This document shows, piece after piece, positions 14,438-23,574 of a stretch of 24,111 bases of DNA. The DNA lies in contig DEPT01000063.1 in NCBI GenBank assembly GCA_002358905.1, positions 1-24,111 on the forward strand, written 5' to 3'. The notes under the pieces were generated by a model. It saw nothing but the letters and a program-made list of their open reading frames with translations. It searched no databases and was not told the DNA's origin. Origin of the DNA: Akkermansiaceae bacterium UBA3385 (GTDB taxonomy: Bacteria > Verrucomicrobiota > Verrucomicrobiia > Verrucomicrobiales > Akkermansiaceae). The position numbers were made by a program, and so were the translations under genes. Position 1 is the stretch's first letter, and each line of letters begins with the position of its first letter.

Positions 14438-15060
14438 TGGATGCCTGTTTCAGCCTGCTGTTGCTGGGCGTGTTGCTTCCTGTGTCCCAGCTTAGTCCCG
14501 GGCCGGATGTTTTCTTTGTATTCCGAACGGCCTTATCTCAAGGCTTTCGGGGTGGAGTTGCCGTAGGTAGCGGAATTTCTGCAGGCTTTCTGATTCAGAC
14601 ATTGCTGGTGGTATGGACTGGCGGTTGGTTGGTTGCGCAGCCATGGAGTCAGTGGATTCTGTATGCTGCGGTGGCGTGGCTTCTCTATCTGGCCTGGCGT
14701 ATATTTCCTCGCCATCGTGTGCAGGTGGCAGCGTTGGAATTTGAAACATTGGCCCGCGAACCGTTGCGTTCGTTGCTGGCGCAGGGATTCCTCTGTAATA
14801 TCCTTAATCCGAAATGTACACTTTTTATCTGCGGCCTTTCTTTAGGCCCGTTGGAGCAATTTGGTTCTTCCCTTGCATGGTATACTCCGGCATTGGTTCT
14901 TGTTCTTACTGGGTCTGGTTTGCTGGGTTGGATTCTATGGAGTGCTCTGTTGCAGTGGCGGCCGGTGCGCTGTTTTTACCTGCGCCACACCACGGCTATT
15001 GATGCCGTATTTGCCGTTCTGTTGGTTTTTTTTGCGCTGGCCTTGCTGCTACCGCGGTAG
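14434..15060 (+). CDS. LysE/RhtB-family amino-acid exporter
   Basis: A 208-aa inner-membrane protein with about six hydrophobic helices and the family signature near the N-terminus (QLSPGPDVFFVFRTALSQG). NILNPKCTLFI near the middle matches the second conserved block (NPK). RhtB-type members export amino acids such as threonine, homoserine or leucine; the substrate is not readable here. The ATG at 14434 overlaps the stop of the upstream gene by four bases (ATGA); ATG 14437 is an alternative start. No clear terminator follows. Confidence 0.85.
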   Translation: MMDACFSLLLLGVLLPVSQLSPGPDVFFVFRTALSQGFRGGVAVGSGISAGFLIQTLLVVWTGGWLVAQPWSQWILYAAVAWLLYLAWRIFPRHRVQVAALEFETLAREPLRSLLAQGFLCNILNPKCTLFICGLSLGPLEQFGSSLAWYTPALVLVLTGSGLLGWILWSALLQWRPVRCFYLRHTTAIDAVFAVLLVFFALALLLPR

Positions 15061-15087
15061 AATTTGGTGTTCTGCGCTGATTGGGGC

Positions 15088-15116
15088 TTGCTTTTTGGGG
15101 ACTGATGCGGTAGAGT
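15088..15116 (+). promoter_or_regulatory. Candidate sdhCAB promoter
   Basis: TTGCTT (15088-15093), 17-bp spacer, TAGAGT (15111-15116), giving a start near 15123 and a leader of about 20 bases. Both hexamers are imperfect, but spacing and position are right. Confidence 0.45.
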
Positions 15117-15142
15117 AATGCCGCAAAGACGTTATTGCGCTT

Positions 15143-15814
15143 ATGAACGATATTATCACGACAGCATGCAAGTTCGTCACGTCCTCTATCGGTCGCAAGA
15201 TTCTTGTGGCCCTTACTGGTGCGTGTCTCCTCCTGTTCCTCGTGGGGCATCTGGCCGGTAACATGACCATCTACGGTGGTGATCCTGCCAATGGCGAGCC
15301 CTCCTGGATTAATGCCTACGCCGTAGGTCTGCACTCCATGCCCGCCTGGCTGCTCATGGCTATCCGCCTTGGTCTGGCCGTTGTGCTGCTCATCCACGTG
15401 GTGCTCACTCTGGCTCTGAAGATTGAGAACGTGAATGCCCGTACTCAGTACCAGAAGGAAGGTACGCTCAAGGCCACCCTTGCTTCCCGTACCATGGTGC
15501 TGACCGGTATCATGATTTTCTGCTTCCTTCTGTTCCACCTGTGGCAGCTCACGGTGAACGGTGACCCCTCTGATTGCTACGGTCACATTATCGCCGCTTT
15601 CTCCAATGTGTGGTGCTCTGTGTTCTACATTGTGGCTATCTGCTGCCTGTTCATGCATGTGCGTCATGGTCTGCAGTCTGTATTCCAGACACTGGGTCTT
15701 TCCACCCGCAAGGTGCGCCCGCTTTACAACATCATCTCCGTGCTCTTTGGCCTGGTGGTATGCGGCGCTTTCATCTCCATCCCGGTGGCCGTTCTCTGCG
15801 GCATCCTCAAGTAA
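15143..15814 (+). CDS. sdhC: Succinate dehydrogenase/fumarate reductase cytochrome b subunit
   Basis: Single membrane anchor of a B-type complex II, binding haem b and quinone. The 223 aa form five transmembrane helices (about 18-38, 65-92, 113-137, 153-174 and 195-219). Candidate haem-ligand histidines are H36 (VGHLAGN), H85 (LLIHVVL), H132 (LFHLWQL) and H172 (FMHVRHG), the spacing expected for two haems. There is no separate SdhD, as usual in B-type enzymes of anaerobic or microaerophilic bacteria. First gene of sdhCAB, 24 bases before sdhA. Confidence 0.94.
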   Translation: MNDIITTACKFVTSSIGRKILVALTGACLLLFLVGHLAGNMTIYGGDPANGEPSWINAYAVGLHSMPAWLLMAIRLGLAVVLLIHVVLTLALKIENVNARTQYQKEGTLKATLASRTMVLTGIMIFCFLLFHLWQLTVNGDPSDCYGHIIAAFSNVWCSVFYIVAICCLFMHVRHGLQSVFQTLGLSTRKVRPLYNIISVLFGLVVCGAFISIPVAVLCGILK

Positions 15815-15838
15815 TCCCTTTCCCATTCATAGACACTT

Positions 15839-17803
15839 ATGAAAGATATTAAGTTTCCTGTAAGCGACTACATGCCGGATTCCTGCATTCCGGATGGCCC
15901 CATTGCTGAAAAGTGGACCAAGTACAAGCGCGAAGCCAAGCTCATCAACCCCAACAACCGCCGTAAGTACACTGTGCTCGTAGTGGGTTCCGGTCTGGCT
16001 GGTGGCGCTGCCGCTGCTACACTGGCTGAGCTGGGTTACAATGTACACTGCTTCTGCTACCAGGACAGCCCCCGCCGCGCTCACTCCATTGCTGCTCAGG
16101 GCGGTATCAACGCTGCTCACAACTACCAGAACGATGGTGACTCCGTATACCGTCTGTTCTATGATACCGTGAAGGGTGGCGACTTCCGCGCTCGTGAAGC
16201 CAACGTGTACCGTCTTGCTGAAGTATCCTGCAACATCATCAACCAGTGCGTAGCCCAGGGCGTTCCCTTCGGCCGCGAATACGGTGGTTTGCTCGACAAC
16301 CGCTCCTTCGGTGGTTCCCAGCTCAAGCGTACCTTCTACAGCCGTGGCCAGACCGGCCAGCAGCTGCTTCTTGGCTGCTACCAGGCCATGGAGAAGGAAA
16401 TCGGCAAGGGCCACATCGAAATGTACCCCCGCACCGAAATGATGGACCTCGTGGTTGTGGACGGCCACGCCAAGGGCATCGTGGTGCGCGACATGGTGAC
16501 AGGTGAAATCAAGAGCTACGCCGGCGACACCGTGCTTCTTGCCACGGGTGGTTATGGCCGCGTGTTCTTCCTCTCCACCAACGCCATGGGCTGCAACGTG
16601 GGTGCTGCCTGCGCCTGCTGGAAGAAGGGTGCCTACTTTGCTAACCCCTGCTTCACCCAGATTCACCCCACCTGCATTCCCGTCAAGGGCGACTACCAGA
16701 GCAAGCTCACGCTCATGTCCGAATCCCTGCGTAACGACGGCCGCATCTGGGTACCCAAGAGCCGCGAAGTGGCTGCCAAGATTCGCCGTGGCGAGATGAA
16801 GCCCTCCGATGTGGCTGAGAGCGAACGCGACTACTACCTGGAACGCAAGTACCCCTCCTTCGGTAACCTGGCTCCCCGCGATATTTCCTCCCGCGCAGCC
16901 AAGGAAGCATGCGACGACGAACGCGGCGTAGCAGCCACGGGTCGCGGTGTGTTCCTTGACTTCAAGGACGCCATCGAGCGCATGGGCAAGGAATGGATTG
17001 ACGGCCAGTACGGCAACCTCTTCGAAATGTACGAAGAAATCACCGACGTGGATCCGCACGAGCAGCCCATGATGATTTATCCCGCCTCCCACTACACCAT
17101 GGGTGGCCTGTGGGTAGACTACAACCTGATGTCCTCCATCCCCGGTCTGCACGTTCTCGGCGAAGCCAACTTCTCCGACCACGGCGCCAACCGTCTGGGT
17201 GCTTCCGCCCTCATGCAGGGTCTTTCCGACGGCTACTTCGTGATTTCCTCCACCCTGCCCACCTACCTCACCACCCAGAAGCCCGGCAGCATCACCACAG
17301 CTGCTCCCGAGTTCAAGGAAGCTGAGGACGCCGTGAAGGCCCGCATCCAGAAGATGATGGATGTGAAGGGCACCAAGACGCCTGACGAAATCCACCGCGA
17401 GCTCGGCAAGCTGATTTGGGAAGACGTAGGCATGGGTCGCACCAAGGAATCCCTCCTGCACGCTCTCAGCAAGCTGCCCGCTATCCGCGAGGACTTCTGG
17501 ACCAACGTGAAGGTGGTAGGCTCCACCGAGGGCATGAACCAGGAACTCGAGAAGGCCTGGCGCGTAGCTGCCTTCCTCGACTTCGCAGACCTGCTCTGCT
17601 ACGATGCTCTGAACCGTGAAGAATCCTGCGGCGCTCACTTCCGTCTTGAGCACCAGATGGCCGACGGCGAAGCCAAGCGCGATGACGAAAACTTCGCATA
17701 CGTGGCTTGCTGGGAGTACAAGGGACCGGGTGAACTGCCCGTCCTTCACAAGGAAAACCTTACCTTCGAGAACGTCCACCTGGCTATCCGTTCCTACAAG
17801 TAA
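15839..17803 (+). CDS. sdhA: Succinate dehydrogenase/fumarate reductase flavoprotein subunit
   Basis: Catalytic subunit of complex II, interconverting succinate and fumarate with covalently bound FAD. The 654 aa show the Rossmann motif VVGSGLAGGAAAATLAELG (48-66). H82 in AHSIAAQGGINAA is the likely FAD attachment His. HPT lies near 280, the catalytic Arg in APRDISSRA near 346, and HYTMGG near 418. Length and N-terminal extension fit the B-type long form seen in Bacteroidetes and related phyla. Codons are highly biased. Direction (oxidation or fumarate respiration) cannot be settled from sequence; a gut anaerobe would favour fumarate reduction. Confidence 0.98.
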   Translation: MKDIKFPVSDYMPDSCIPDGPIAEKWTKYKREAKLINPNNRRKYTVLVVGSGLAGGAAAATLAELGYNVHCFCYQDSPRRAHSIAAQGGINAAHNYQNDGDSVYRLFYDTVKGGDFRAREANVYRLAEVSCNIINQCVAQGVPFGREYGGLLDNRSFGGSQLKRTFYSRGQTGQQLLLGCYQAMEKEIGKGHIEMYPRTEMMDLVVVDGHAKGIVVRDMVTGEIKSYAGDTVLLATGGYGRVFFLSTNAMGCNVGAACACWKKGAYFANPCFTQIHPTCIPVKGDYQSKLTLMSESLRNDGRIWVPKSREVAAKIRRGEMKPSDVAESERDYYLERKYPSFGNLAPRDISSRAAKEACDDERGVAATGRGVFLDFKDAIERMGKEWIDGQYGNLFEMYEEITDVDPHEQPMMIYPASHYTMGGLWVDYNLMSSIPGLHVLGEANFSDHGANRLGASALMQGLSDGYFVISSTLPTYLTTQKPGSITTAAPEFKEAEDAVKARIQKMMDVKGTKTPDEIHRELGKLIWEDVGMGRTKESLLHALSKLPAIREDFWTNVKVVGSTEGMNQELEKAWRVAAFLDFADLLCYDALNREESCGAHFRLEHQMADGEAKRDDENFAYVACWEYKGPGELPVLHKENLTFENVHLAIRSYK

Positions 17804-17839
17804 AGATTCGAATCAACAGCAAACTTATTAGATACTACT

Positions 17840-18607
17840 ATGGCTAATCTCAATCTTACGCTCAAGGTCTGGAGACAGGAAAACGCTCAGGCCCAGGGCC
17901 GCATCGAAACCTACAAGGCCACCAACATTCCGGATGATGCTTCCTTCCTCGAGATGCTCGACATCGTGAACGAGGGTCTCGTGCACGAGGGCAAGGAGCC
18001 CATCCACTTCGACCACGACTGCCGCGAAGGCATCTGCGGTATGTGCTCCCTCACCATCAATGGTGTACCCCACGGTGGCAAGAAGGTGACGACCTGCCAG
18101 CTGCACATGCGCCAGTTCAAGGATGGCGACACCATCTGGATTGAACCCTTCCGCGCCGCTGCATTCCCGCTGCTGCGTGACTTGGTGGTAGACCGTACTG
18201 CACTGGACAACATCATCGCCGCCGGCGGTTTTGTGGACGTGCGCACCGGCTCCGCCCCCAACGCCAACAACATGCCCGTACGCAAGAAGACTGCCGACGC
18301 CGCTTTCGACGCCGCTGCTTGCATCGGTTGCGGTGCTTGCGTGGCCAGCTGCAAGAACAGCTCCGCCATGCTCTTCACCTCTGCCAAGGCCGCTCACCTC
18401 AACCTGCTGCCCCAGGGCCAGCCGGAAAAGAACAAGCGCGTGCTTGCCATGGTGCGCCAGATGGACGCCATGGGCTTCGGCAACTGCACCAACCAGTACG
18501 AGTGCGAAGCCGCCTGCCCGAAGGGCATCAGCGTAGACAACATCGCCAAGCTGAACCGCGACTACATGATCGCCTGTGCAGCCGAGGCCGTGGGTGTTTA
18601 CTCCTGA
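17840..18607 (+). CDS. sdhB: Succinate dehydrogenase/fumarate reductase iron-sulfur subunit
   Basis: Carries electrons between the flavin and the membrane quinone site. The 255 aa hold all cluster cysteines. The [2Fe-2S] set is C61, C66, C69 (CREGICGMC) and C86. C161, C164, C167 and C171 (CIGCGACVASC) with C216, C222 and C226 (CTNQYECEAACP) supply the [4Fe-4S] and [3Fe-4S] clusters. Last gene of the operon, 36 bases after sdhA, ending at a strong terminator. Confidence 0.98.
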   Translation: MANLNLTLKVWRQENAQAQGRIETYKATNIPDDASFLEMLDIVNEGLVHEGKEPIHFDHDCREGICGMCSLTINGVPHGGKKVTTCQLHMRQFKDGDTIWIEPFRAAAFPLLRDLVVDRTALDNIIAAGGFVDVRTGSAPNANNMPVRKKTADAAFDAAACIGCGACVASCKNSSAMLFTSAKAAHLNLLPQGQPEKNKRVLAMVRQMDAMGFGNCTNQYECEAACPKGISVDNIAKLNRDYMIACAAEAVGVYS

Positions 18608-18628
18608 TCATCACATCCTCATCTCCCT

Positions 18629-18664
18629 CCCCTGCCGAAGCAATTCGGCAGGGGATTTTGTTCT
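18629..18664 (+). terminator. Intrinsic terminator of sdhCAB
   Basis: CCCCTGCCGAA (18629-18639) pairs perfectly with TTCGGCAGGGG (18644-18654) around GCAA, followed by ATTTTGTTCT. It lies 21 bases past the sdhB stop. Confidence 0.95.
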
Positions 18665-18688
18665 ATAACCCTCGCCGTTATTTCAATC

Positions 18689-19723
18689 ATGGACACGCAA
18701 GCATGCCAAGAGCTTCCTTTCATCAGCATTCTGGTCATGGGATACAACCAGGAAGCATTCATAGGCGACTGCATTGATTCCATTCTATTGCAACAATACG
18801 AGGGACGCTTGGAAATCGTCCTGTGTGATGATTGCTCCTCAGATGGCACTTATGCCATCATGCAGCAAAAAGCAAACGAATATCACGGGCCTCACACCAT
18901 TATCACCCACCGTTGCCCGGTCAATGGCAAAGTGGCCGTCAACATGAATGTGGCCGTCTCGCTCTCCCACGGAGATTGGCTGATGCGCGTCGATGGAGAT
19001 GACATTCTGCACCCCGATCGCACGCGATTAACAGCCCTTGCCATCATGAAGCACCCGGGTGCCACAGCCATTTCCGGCAAGCTGATACCATTTGAAACAA
19101 CCCCACCATGTGTCGCCAATCCCAACGATGACGAGCTGGATTTTGCCGTGGCCGACAAGTCTCAACTGGAAGCGCACAAGAAGCCATCCTATCTGGAATG
19201 GTGGGGATGCATGATGACCATGTCCCGCCGTATCTTCACCGAGTTTGGGGATTTGCCGGCCATTTGCAACGTGGTAGATGACACGATGTTTGCCACGAGA
19301 GCGCTCATGCTGGGGCAATTTGTCATCATCCGCAATGGTATCCTTTTATACTATCGCCGCCACACCGGCAATATCTCGTCTGCGGCAAGCGCACGCGGGC
19401 ATCAAACTCTTTGCCAGATTCTAGCATCAGAAAGAGACTCCCGCCATTACTACCGCCGAGGCCTTCCCGGCCATGCCCCCATCCTGGCAGAAATGGAAAC
19501 ATACGCGCAAACTCACCCGGACACTCAGGGACTGCTGGAGTTTTTCCGCACATACTTCGCGGCGCTTCGCCACCAGGCTTTGTACTGGGAGCAAAGCTGG
19601 TCTTACCGTCGGAACGAAACAAACATCCCGGGCTGCTGGTTGCGCAAGCTCCCGCATGCCGTTGCCACCATTTCCCCCTTCACCTATGCAGTAGCACGGT
19701 GGATAAAGCAAAGATGGTCCTGA
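18689..19723 (+). CDS. GT2-family glycosyltransferase
   Basis: A 344-aa probable cytoplasmic glycosyltransferase for surface polysaccharide or lipopolysaccharide. The GT-A fold is clear: ISILVMGYNQEAFIGDCIDSIL at the start, donor-binding LCDDCSSDGT (46-54), the DxD-type VDGDD (101-105), and a later VVDD acid pair. No transmembrane helix is evident, although the basic C-terminal end (WIKQRWS) could touch the membrane. Donor and acceptor cannot be predicted. Codon use is more relaxed than in the sdh genes just upstream. It stands between the sdh terminator and a separate promoter for the next gene. Confidence 0.85.
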   Translation: MDTQACQELPFISILVMGYNQEAFIGDCIDSILLQQYEGRLEIVLCDDCSSDGTYAIMQQKANEYHGPHTIITHRCPVNGKVAVNMNVAVSLSHGDWLMRVDGDDILHPDRTRLTALAIMKHPGATAISGKLIPFETTPPCVANPNDDELDFAVADKSQLEAHKKPSYLEWWGCMMTMSRRIFTEFGDLPAICNVVDDTMFATRALMLGQFVIIRNGILLYYRRHTGNISSAASARGHQTLCQILASERDSRHYYRRGLPGHAPILAEMETYAQTHPDTQGLLEFFRTYFAALRHQALYWEQSWSYRRNETNIPGCWLRKLPHAVATISPFTYAVARWIKQRWS

Positions 19724-19760
19724 GGGCGCGCTGAGGAACCATTCATGCAGTGATTTACAC

Positions 19761-19789
19761 TAGACAAGCCCCCGGGGAAAAGCTATACT
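19761..19789 (+). promoter_or_regulatory. Promoter of the phosphoethanolamine-transferase-like gene
   Basis: TAGACA (19761-19766), 17-bp spacer, TATACT (19784-19789), each one base from consensus. Start near 19796, leader of about 29 bases that includes the palindromic CGTAAGCTTTACG. Confidence 0.65.
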
Positions 19790-19824
19790 TCCGTAAGCTT
19801 TACGAAATCCAGCATCTATAGATA

Positions 19825-21759
19825 ATGTCTTTCCCAAAATCCATTCTCCGGCAATTTCTCCAGCAGCTGAAAGAACAGCTGAAGCAGTGGAAATGGATTC
19901 TGATTATCTACGGTATTATCTATATCATCTCCGTCATTGTCCACGCACCTGAATGGGCAAACAACGTCTGGTGGTTTGGCATCAAACCTCGTTTGCTTGT
20001 TGGTACTTTGTCTCTGCTGGCGTGGTTTATTACAGCTCGATTCTGCACACAGCGCCAATATCAAGACGTGTCTCCCATGGTCATTGGCGGTATATTGCTG
20101 CTGTTTAGTGTATTCAGCTTTTGTGATATTGAGCGAGCGCTCAACAGCATCCCCAATCTGGAATTGATGGTGTATAGCTCGGCCTGTTTTCTCTTTTCGT
20201 GGGCACTTTTGCGGCGTTTTGCTCTCCTGTTCTGGGGACCGTTTCTGATGATTGAGACCATACAGGCCATCAGTTTTCATACCATGGGCATCAGCTTCAG
20301 CGCCGGTGTCATCTCCGAGATTGTGCATGCGTCCAAAGAAGAAATCGGCAATTTTCTGACATTCGGCAACGTCTCTTTGCTGATAGCGCTACTCATCTTT
20401 ATCATTGGTATGTGCTATGTGGCCCAGCGCTGTCTGCGCACCTATCGCAGCATGAGCCTGTGTTCAGCGGCAGCTTTCCTGCTGGCTTTGTTCTCCTTTG
20501 CCGGGTTAGCACTCCCCTTCGACGCTCGTATCACCCTGAAATCTTGGATCTATTACGACTGTTTTTCCTTTGCCACCAATGTTGAAAATGGGGTCAAACG
20601 CAACCTGCGTCTCATCAAAGAAGTATCACTCCTGCCTTCTGCCGCAGATTCCCCCTCGAGCATCCCTACTGTCCAAGAAGATGACAACATCGTATGCATC
20701 TTGCACATAGGTGAAAGCATCCGAGCCAATCATTTATCCTTCAATGGTTACCACCGCAATACCACACCATGGTTAGCCGGGCAAACTAACCTGATTAATT
20801 TCCCGCGCTGCATTGCCTCAGCCTGCGACACCTGCGATGCCGTCTCCACCATCCTCACGGATGCCACCGCCAGCATTGCTTATAACGAATCTGACCCCAG
20901 CACCAAAGCAACCGTCAAATCTGTCAGCGATCTCTTCTATGCCAACGGATTTTATGTATCCTACCATGTAGGACACAAGCATCTGGGATTTGAAAAAAAC
21001 ACCATCACAGCAGCGTTTCAATCAACATTCGCTCAGTTAATTTATCTTTTTGCTGAAAAATCACAAAATTTGCAAGAAGCTCCGGGTAGTGCCATAACTC
21101 AAACAACCCAAATACTGGACATCTGCCAGAAGCAGCCTGACAAAAATATATTCTTCATCGTCAATAATGAAGGAAGCCACGGGCCGTTCTACAATTTTGA
21201 CCACAAAGCGCCTACATTCACGCCATACGATGATCACTCCCTGTACGATACAGTCGGCAACCCCGAGCATATCATCAATGCTTACGATAACACCATCGTC
21301 CATACAGATCAATTTATACGCACCCTTATTGAAGGTCTGGGGAACCGACCTTTCATCTACATCTATGTGAGCGACCATGGAGAAAGCCTGGGCTATGACA
21401 GCCAAGGCAATATGGGACGCGGCTGGATTACAGGGCAGCCCACAGCAGAATCATATCTCAACACTTTCCTGTCGAACGACATTTGTGTCGTTCCATTATT
21501 CATCCTGACCTCACCCAATCTCGATAAGGTACACCCGCACTTTGGCAAAGCCCTAGAGCAACTCAAAAACAACACAAAACTAACGGCAGGGCATGGTCAC
21601 GTGTTTCATACCATCTTAGGGCTATTCAATGTACAAACGCCTCACTATCGGGCAGAGTGGGATTTGAGCTCGGATAAAGTAAAGCCATACCGTGGGCACC
21701 GCCCGGACAGCGTAAAACAAGCAGAAAGGCGTACAGAGCCATCCACCGAAGCTCCGTAA
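19825..21759 (+). CDS. Phosphoethanolamine transferase-like membrane enzyme (sulfatase fold)
   Basis: EptA-like enzymes move phosphoethanolamine from phosphatidylethanolamine to lipid A or other glycans on the periplasmic side. The 644 aa have about five N-terminal transmembrane helices (to about 230) and a periplasmic alkaline-phosphatase-fold domain (about 285-615). Visible motifs are HIGESIRANHLSFNGYHRNTTP (metal-ligand E297), NNEGSHGP (H452), SDHGES (D517, H518) and GHGH (589-592). The nucleophile region is unusual: CDTCDAVST (334-342) in place of the EptA/MCR CGTxTxxSVP. T336 is the best candidate nucleophile; a strict alignment on Cys would put Asp there. The acceptor is unknown. The next gene follows after 38 bases and is likely cotranscribed. 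Confidence 0.82.
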   Translation: MSFPKSILRQFLQQLKEQLKQWKWILIIYGIIYIISVIVHAPEWANNVWWFGIKPRLLVGTLSLLAWFITARFCTQRQYQDVSPMVIGGILLLFSVFSFCDIERALNSIPNLELMVYSSACFLFSWALLRRFALLFWGPFLMIETIQAISFHTMGISFSAGVISEIVHASKEEIGNFLTFGNVSLLIALLIFIIGMCYVAQRCLRTYRSMSLCSAAAFLLALFSFAGLALPFDARITLKSWIYYDCFSFATNVENGVKRNLRLIKEVSLLPSAADSPSSIPTVQEDDNIVCILHIGESIRANHLSFNGYHRNTTPWLAGQTNLINFPRCIASACDTCDAVSTILTDATASIAYNESDPSTKATVKSVSDLFYANGFYVSYHVGHKHLGFEKNTITAAFQSTFAQLIYLFAEKSQNLQEAPGSAITQTTQILDICQKQPDKNIFFIVNNEGSHGPFYNFDHKAPTFTPYDDHSLYDTVGNPEHIINAYDNTIVHTDQFIRTLIEGLGNRPFIYIYVSDHGESLGYDSQGNMGRGWITGQPTAESYLNTFLSNDICVVPLFILTSPNLDKVHPHFGKALEQLKNNTKLTAGHGHVFHTILGLFNVQTPHYRAEWDLSSDKVKPYRGHRPDSVKQAERRTEPSTEAP

Positions 21760-21797
21760 GACAACGCCGACATACCTAACTCTTCATACCTGAAATC

Positions 21798-23372
21798 ATG
21801 ATTTTATTCATTGTTAAATTTTGTATCCTCGTACTGGCTGCCATCACGCTAGCTGTTTTGTATGCAAAATATGCCTACACTCCGGCTACCGCCATTCCGG
21901 TCAACCAGACGCCGCGCGAAAAAGGCAGCAAGAAATGGGCTATCGTACTCATCTCAATAAGCCTTCTCTTTTACGCTTTTTTATCTTATTTGCTCTCGCT
22001 GTCTTGGTTGGGGTGCGATGACTATTTCTTCCCGCACAACGTGCCGTTCACCGAGCACTTCAGCCACGCCGTAGGAAAATATTGCAATGGTGTCAGCCGA
22101 CTCGGAGAATCCATTGTATGCCTGACCGGTGTCAGCGAAAACAGATGGCAGCATGTCGTGATGACGCCCATTTTCATTATTTTATTGCCATTCACATTAT
22201 TCCGGCTGGTCAAGCGCGAGCAAGATACCATTTTCAGTGCGAAAGGTGTTATTTTCTATGTACTCATCATCTCACTGCTGATATCACAAGTGCCCGGATT
22301 TGGCTGGCGCAATTTCAGATGCTACGCAGCTGCTACCAATTATCTCTGGCCCTTGGTCACGATTGCTTTATTCTTATCCTATTATCGGGCTGATGCTCAA
22401 TTTAACTCAAAAAAGCTCATATTGACGGTTCCTGTTTTTTTCCTCATGGGGCTTTATGTGGGATGGTCAGTCGAATGCATAGCCTGTCTGATTGCACCGG
22501 CCATGCTCATCACCTGCATCGTCAAAGCTGTTCGCAAGCGCTGCTACGTACCCCATCTCTCAGGCTTGCTGGGTATCCTTTTCGGTGTCTTTTTCATTTT
22601 CTCTTCCCCGGCTTTGGCCAAAAGAGCCGCATGGGCCAGCCGTGATAGTCTCTTCAACGTTCAGGAAATGAGTTTTTCCGAGGCTTTCGAGTTTGCATGC
22701 AGCATCACGCCTCAAAATATGCACCAGCTTGGTGGCGCCGCCATTCCTGCATACATTGGCGATTTTCCGTTTATTCTCCGCCCATTGTTTTTCCCGGAAC
22801 TCATGTCGCAGTACATTCCCTTCTGCACGTTCCCTCTGGCGGCCTGCCTTATTTTCTCGCTGCTGATATGCTTCTCCAAGCAAAAAAATAAAAAACGCAC
22901 ATTCATCATCGCTCTCTCAGGCGCAGGCATTTCGTTTTTGTGTGCCACCACTTATCTGATGGCATGCATCCCATACAGCATGAGCTTCTTACCGGCCATG
23001 TTTTTCCTTCTTGCCACGGCCGGTTATCTCATGCTTCGCACACCATTAAAGCGCAGCCTTGTTGTGGGCATCCCCATGCTTGCCTACATGCTTTATTTCC
23101 TCATTCCGTCCATGTGTGAAGCGTATGATCTGGTGCCTGCCCGAGATGCCCAACTACAACTCATTCAGGATAAAATCAGCAAGGGTGAGACGGACATTGT
23201 GTTGCCCTATCCCTACCCCTACGAGCCCGTGGACCGTCTCTACATCATCCGCCAAGGCCTCCTCTCCCCCAACCCGGAAGACTACCCCAATCACCTCGCA
23301 AGACAGTATTTCAAAGTCAATACCATCCGCACCTTGCCCAAGGATGAGAAAAATAAGAAGCAAGCACCCTGA
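21798..23372 (+). CDS. DUF6056-like polytopic membrane protein
   Basis: A 524-aa integral membrane protein with roughly ten hydrophobic helices. The first periplasmic loop carries LSWLGCDDYFFP (68-79) and a GVSRLGESIV block (98-107), and a later NYLWPL lies near residue 192. This pattern (acidic DD in loop 1, N-G-R-like block, NYLW) resembles the DUF6056 family, which has the topology of GT-C-type polyprenyl-phosphate sugar transferases. If so, it would add a sugar to an envelope glycan from a lipid carrier such as that made by the GtrB-like enzyme at 4982. The family match is from memory of its motifs, so both name and function are tentative. Confidence 0.65.
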   Translation: MILFIVKFCILVLAAITLAVLYAKYAYTPATAIPVNQTPREKGSKKWAIVLISISLLFYAFLSYLLSLSWLGCDDYFFPHNVPFTEHFSHAVGKYCNGVSRLGESIVCLTGVSENRWQHVVMTPIFIILLPFTLFRLVKREQDTIFSAKGVIFYVLIISLLISQVPGFGWRNFRCYAAATNYLWPLVTIALFLSYYRADAQFNSKKLILTVPVFFLMGLYVGWSVECIACLIAPAMLITCIVKAVRKRCYVPHLSGLLGILFGVFFIFSSPALAKRAAWASRDSLFNVQEMSFSEAFEFACSITPQNMHQLGGAAIPAYIGDFPFILRPLFFPELMSQYIPFCTFPLAACLIFSLLICFSKQKNKKRTFIIALSGAGISFLCATTYLMACIPYSMSFLPAMFFLLATAGYLMLRTPLKRSLVVGIPMLAYMLYFLIPSMCEAYDLVPARDAQLQLIQDKISKGETDIVLPYPYPYEPVDRLYIIRQGLLSPNPEDYPNHLARQYFKVNTIRTLPKDEKNKKQAP

Positions 23373-23574
23373 AAACCGCATATTCTATTGAATATGTCGC
23401 ATTTTAAGCTTGCCAACGGCGCTTTGGCACCTAAAATTTACAAAGCAATGCGTAGGACGATGATTTGCGAGGCAAATCTTCCTGCGGTAGTTGCGAAATG
23501 ACACCTCATCAAGCCAGCGGTCTGCGTATCTCGAAACAACCGTTTACCGGCTTTACTTACTCACCAATACCAAC
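23373..23574. other. Intergenic region with two small hairpins
   Basis: About 200 bases without a supported gene. CATATTC/GAATATG (23379-23396) forms a 7-bp hairpin just after the DUF6056 stop and may end that transcript, though only a weak T-run follows. GATTTGC/GCAAATC (23462-23478) forms another 7-bp stem with a 3-nt loop. No convincing promoter for the RRM gene is seen. Confidence 0.4.

Noticed and set aside
15827..17779. A 650-codon open frame antisense to sdhA
   Set aside because: It mirrors sdhA codon bias, is Val/His/Gly-rich without motifs, and lies wholly over a certain gene.
19784..19831. Leaderless start for the phosphoethanolamine-transferase-like gene from the TATAGA just before its ATG
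   Set aside because: That box is only about two bases from the ATG, too close; the TAGACA-17-TATACT promoter upstream fits better.
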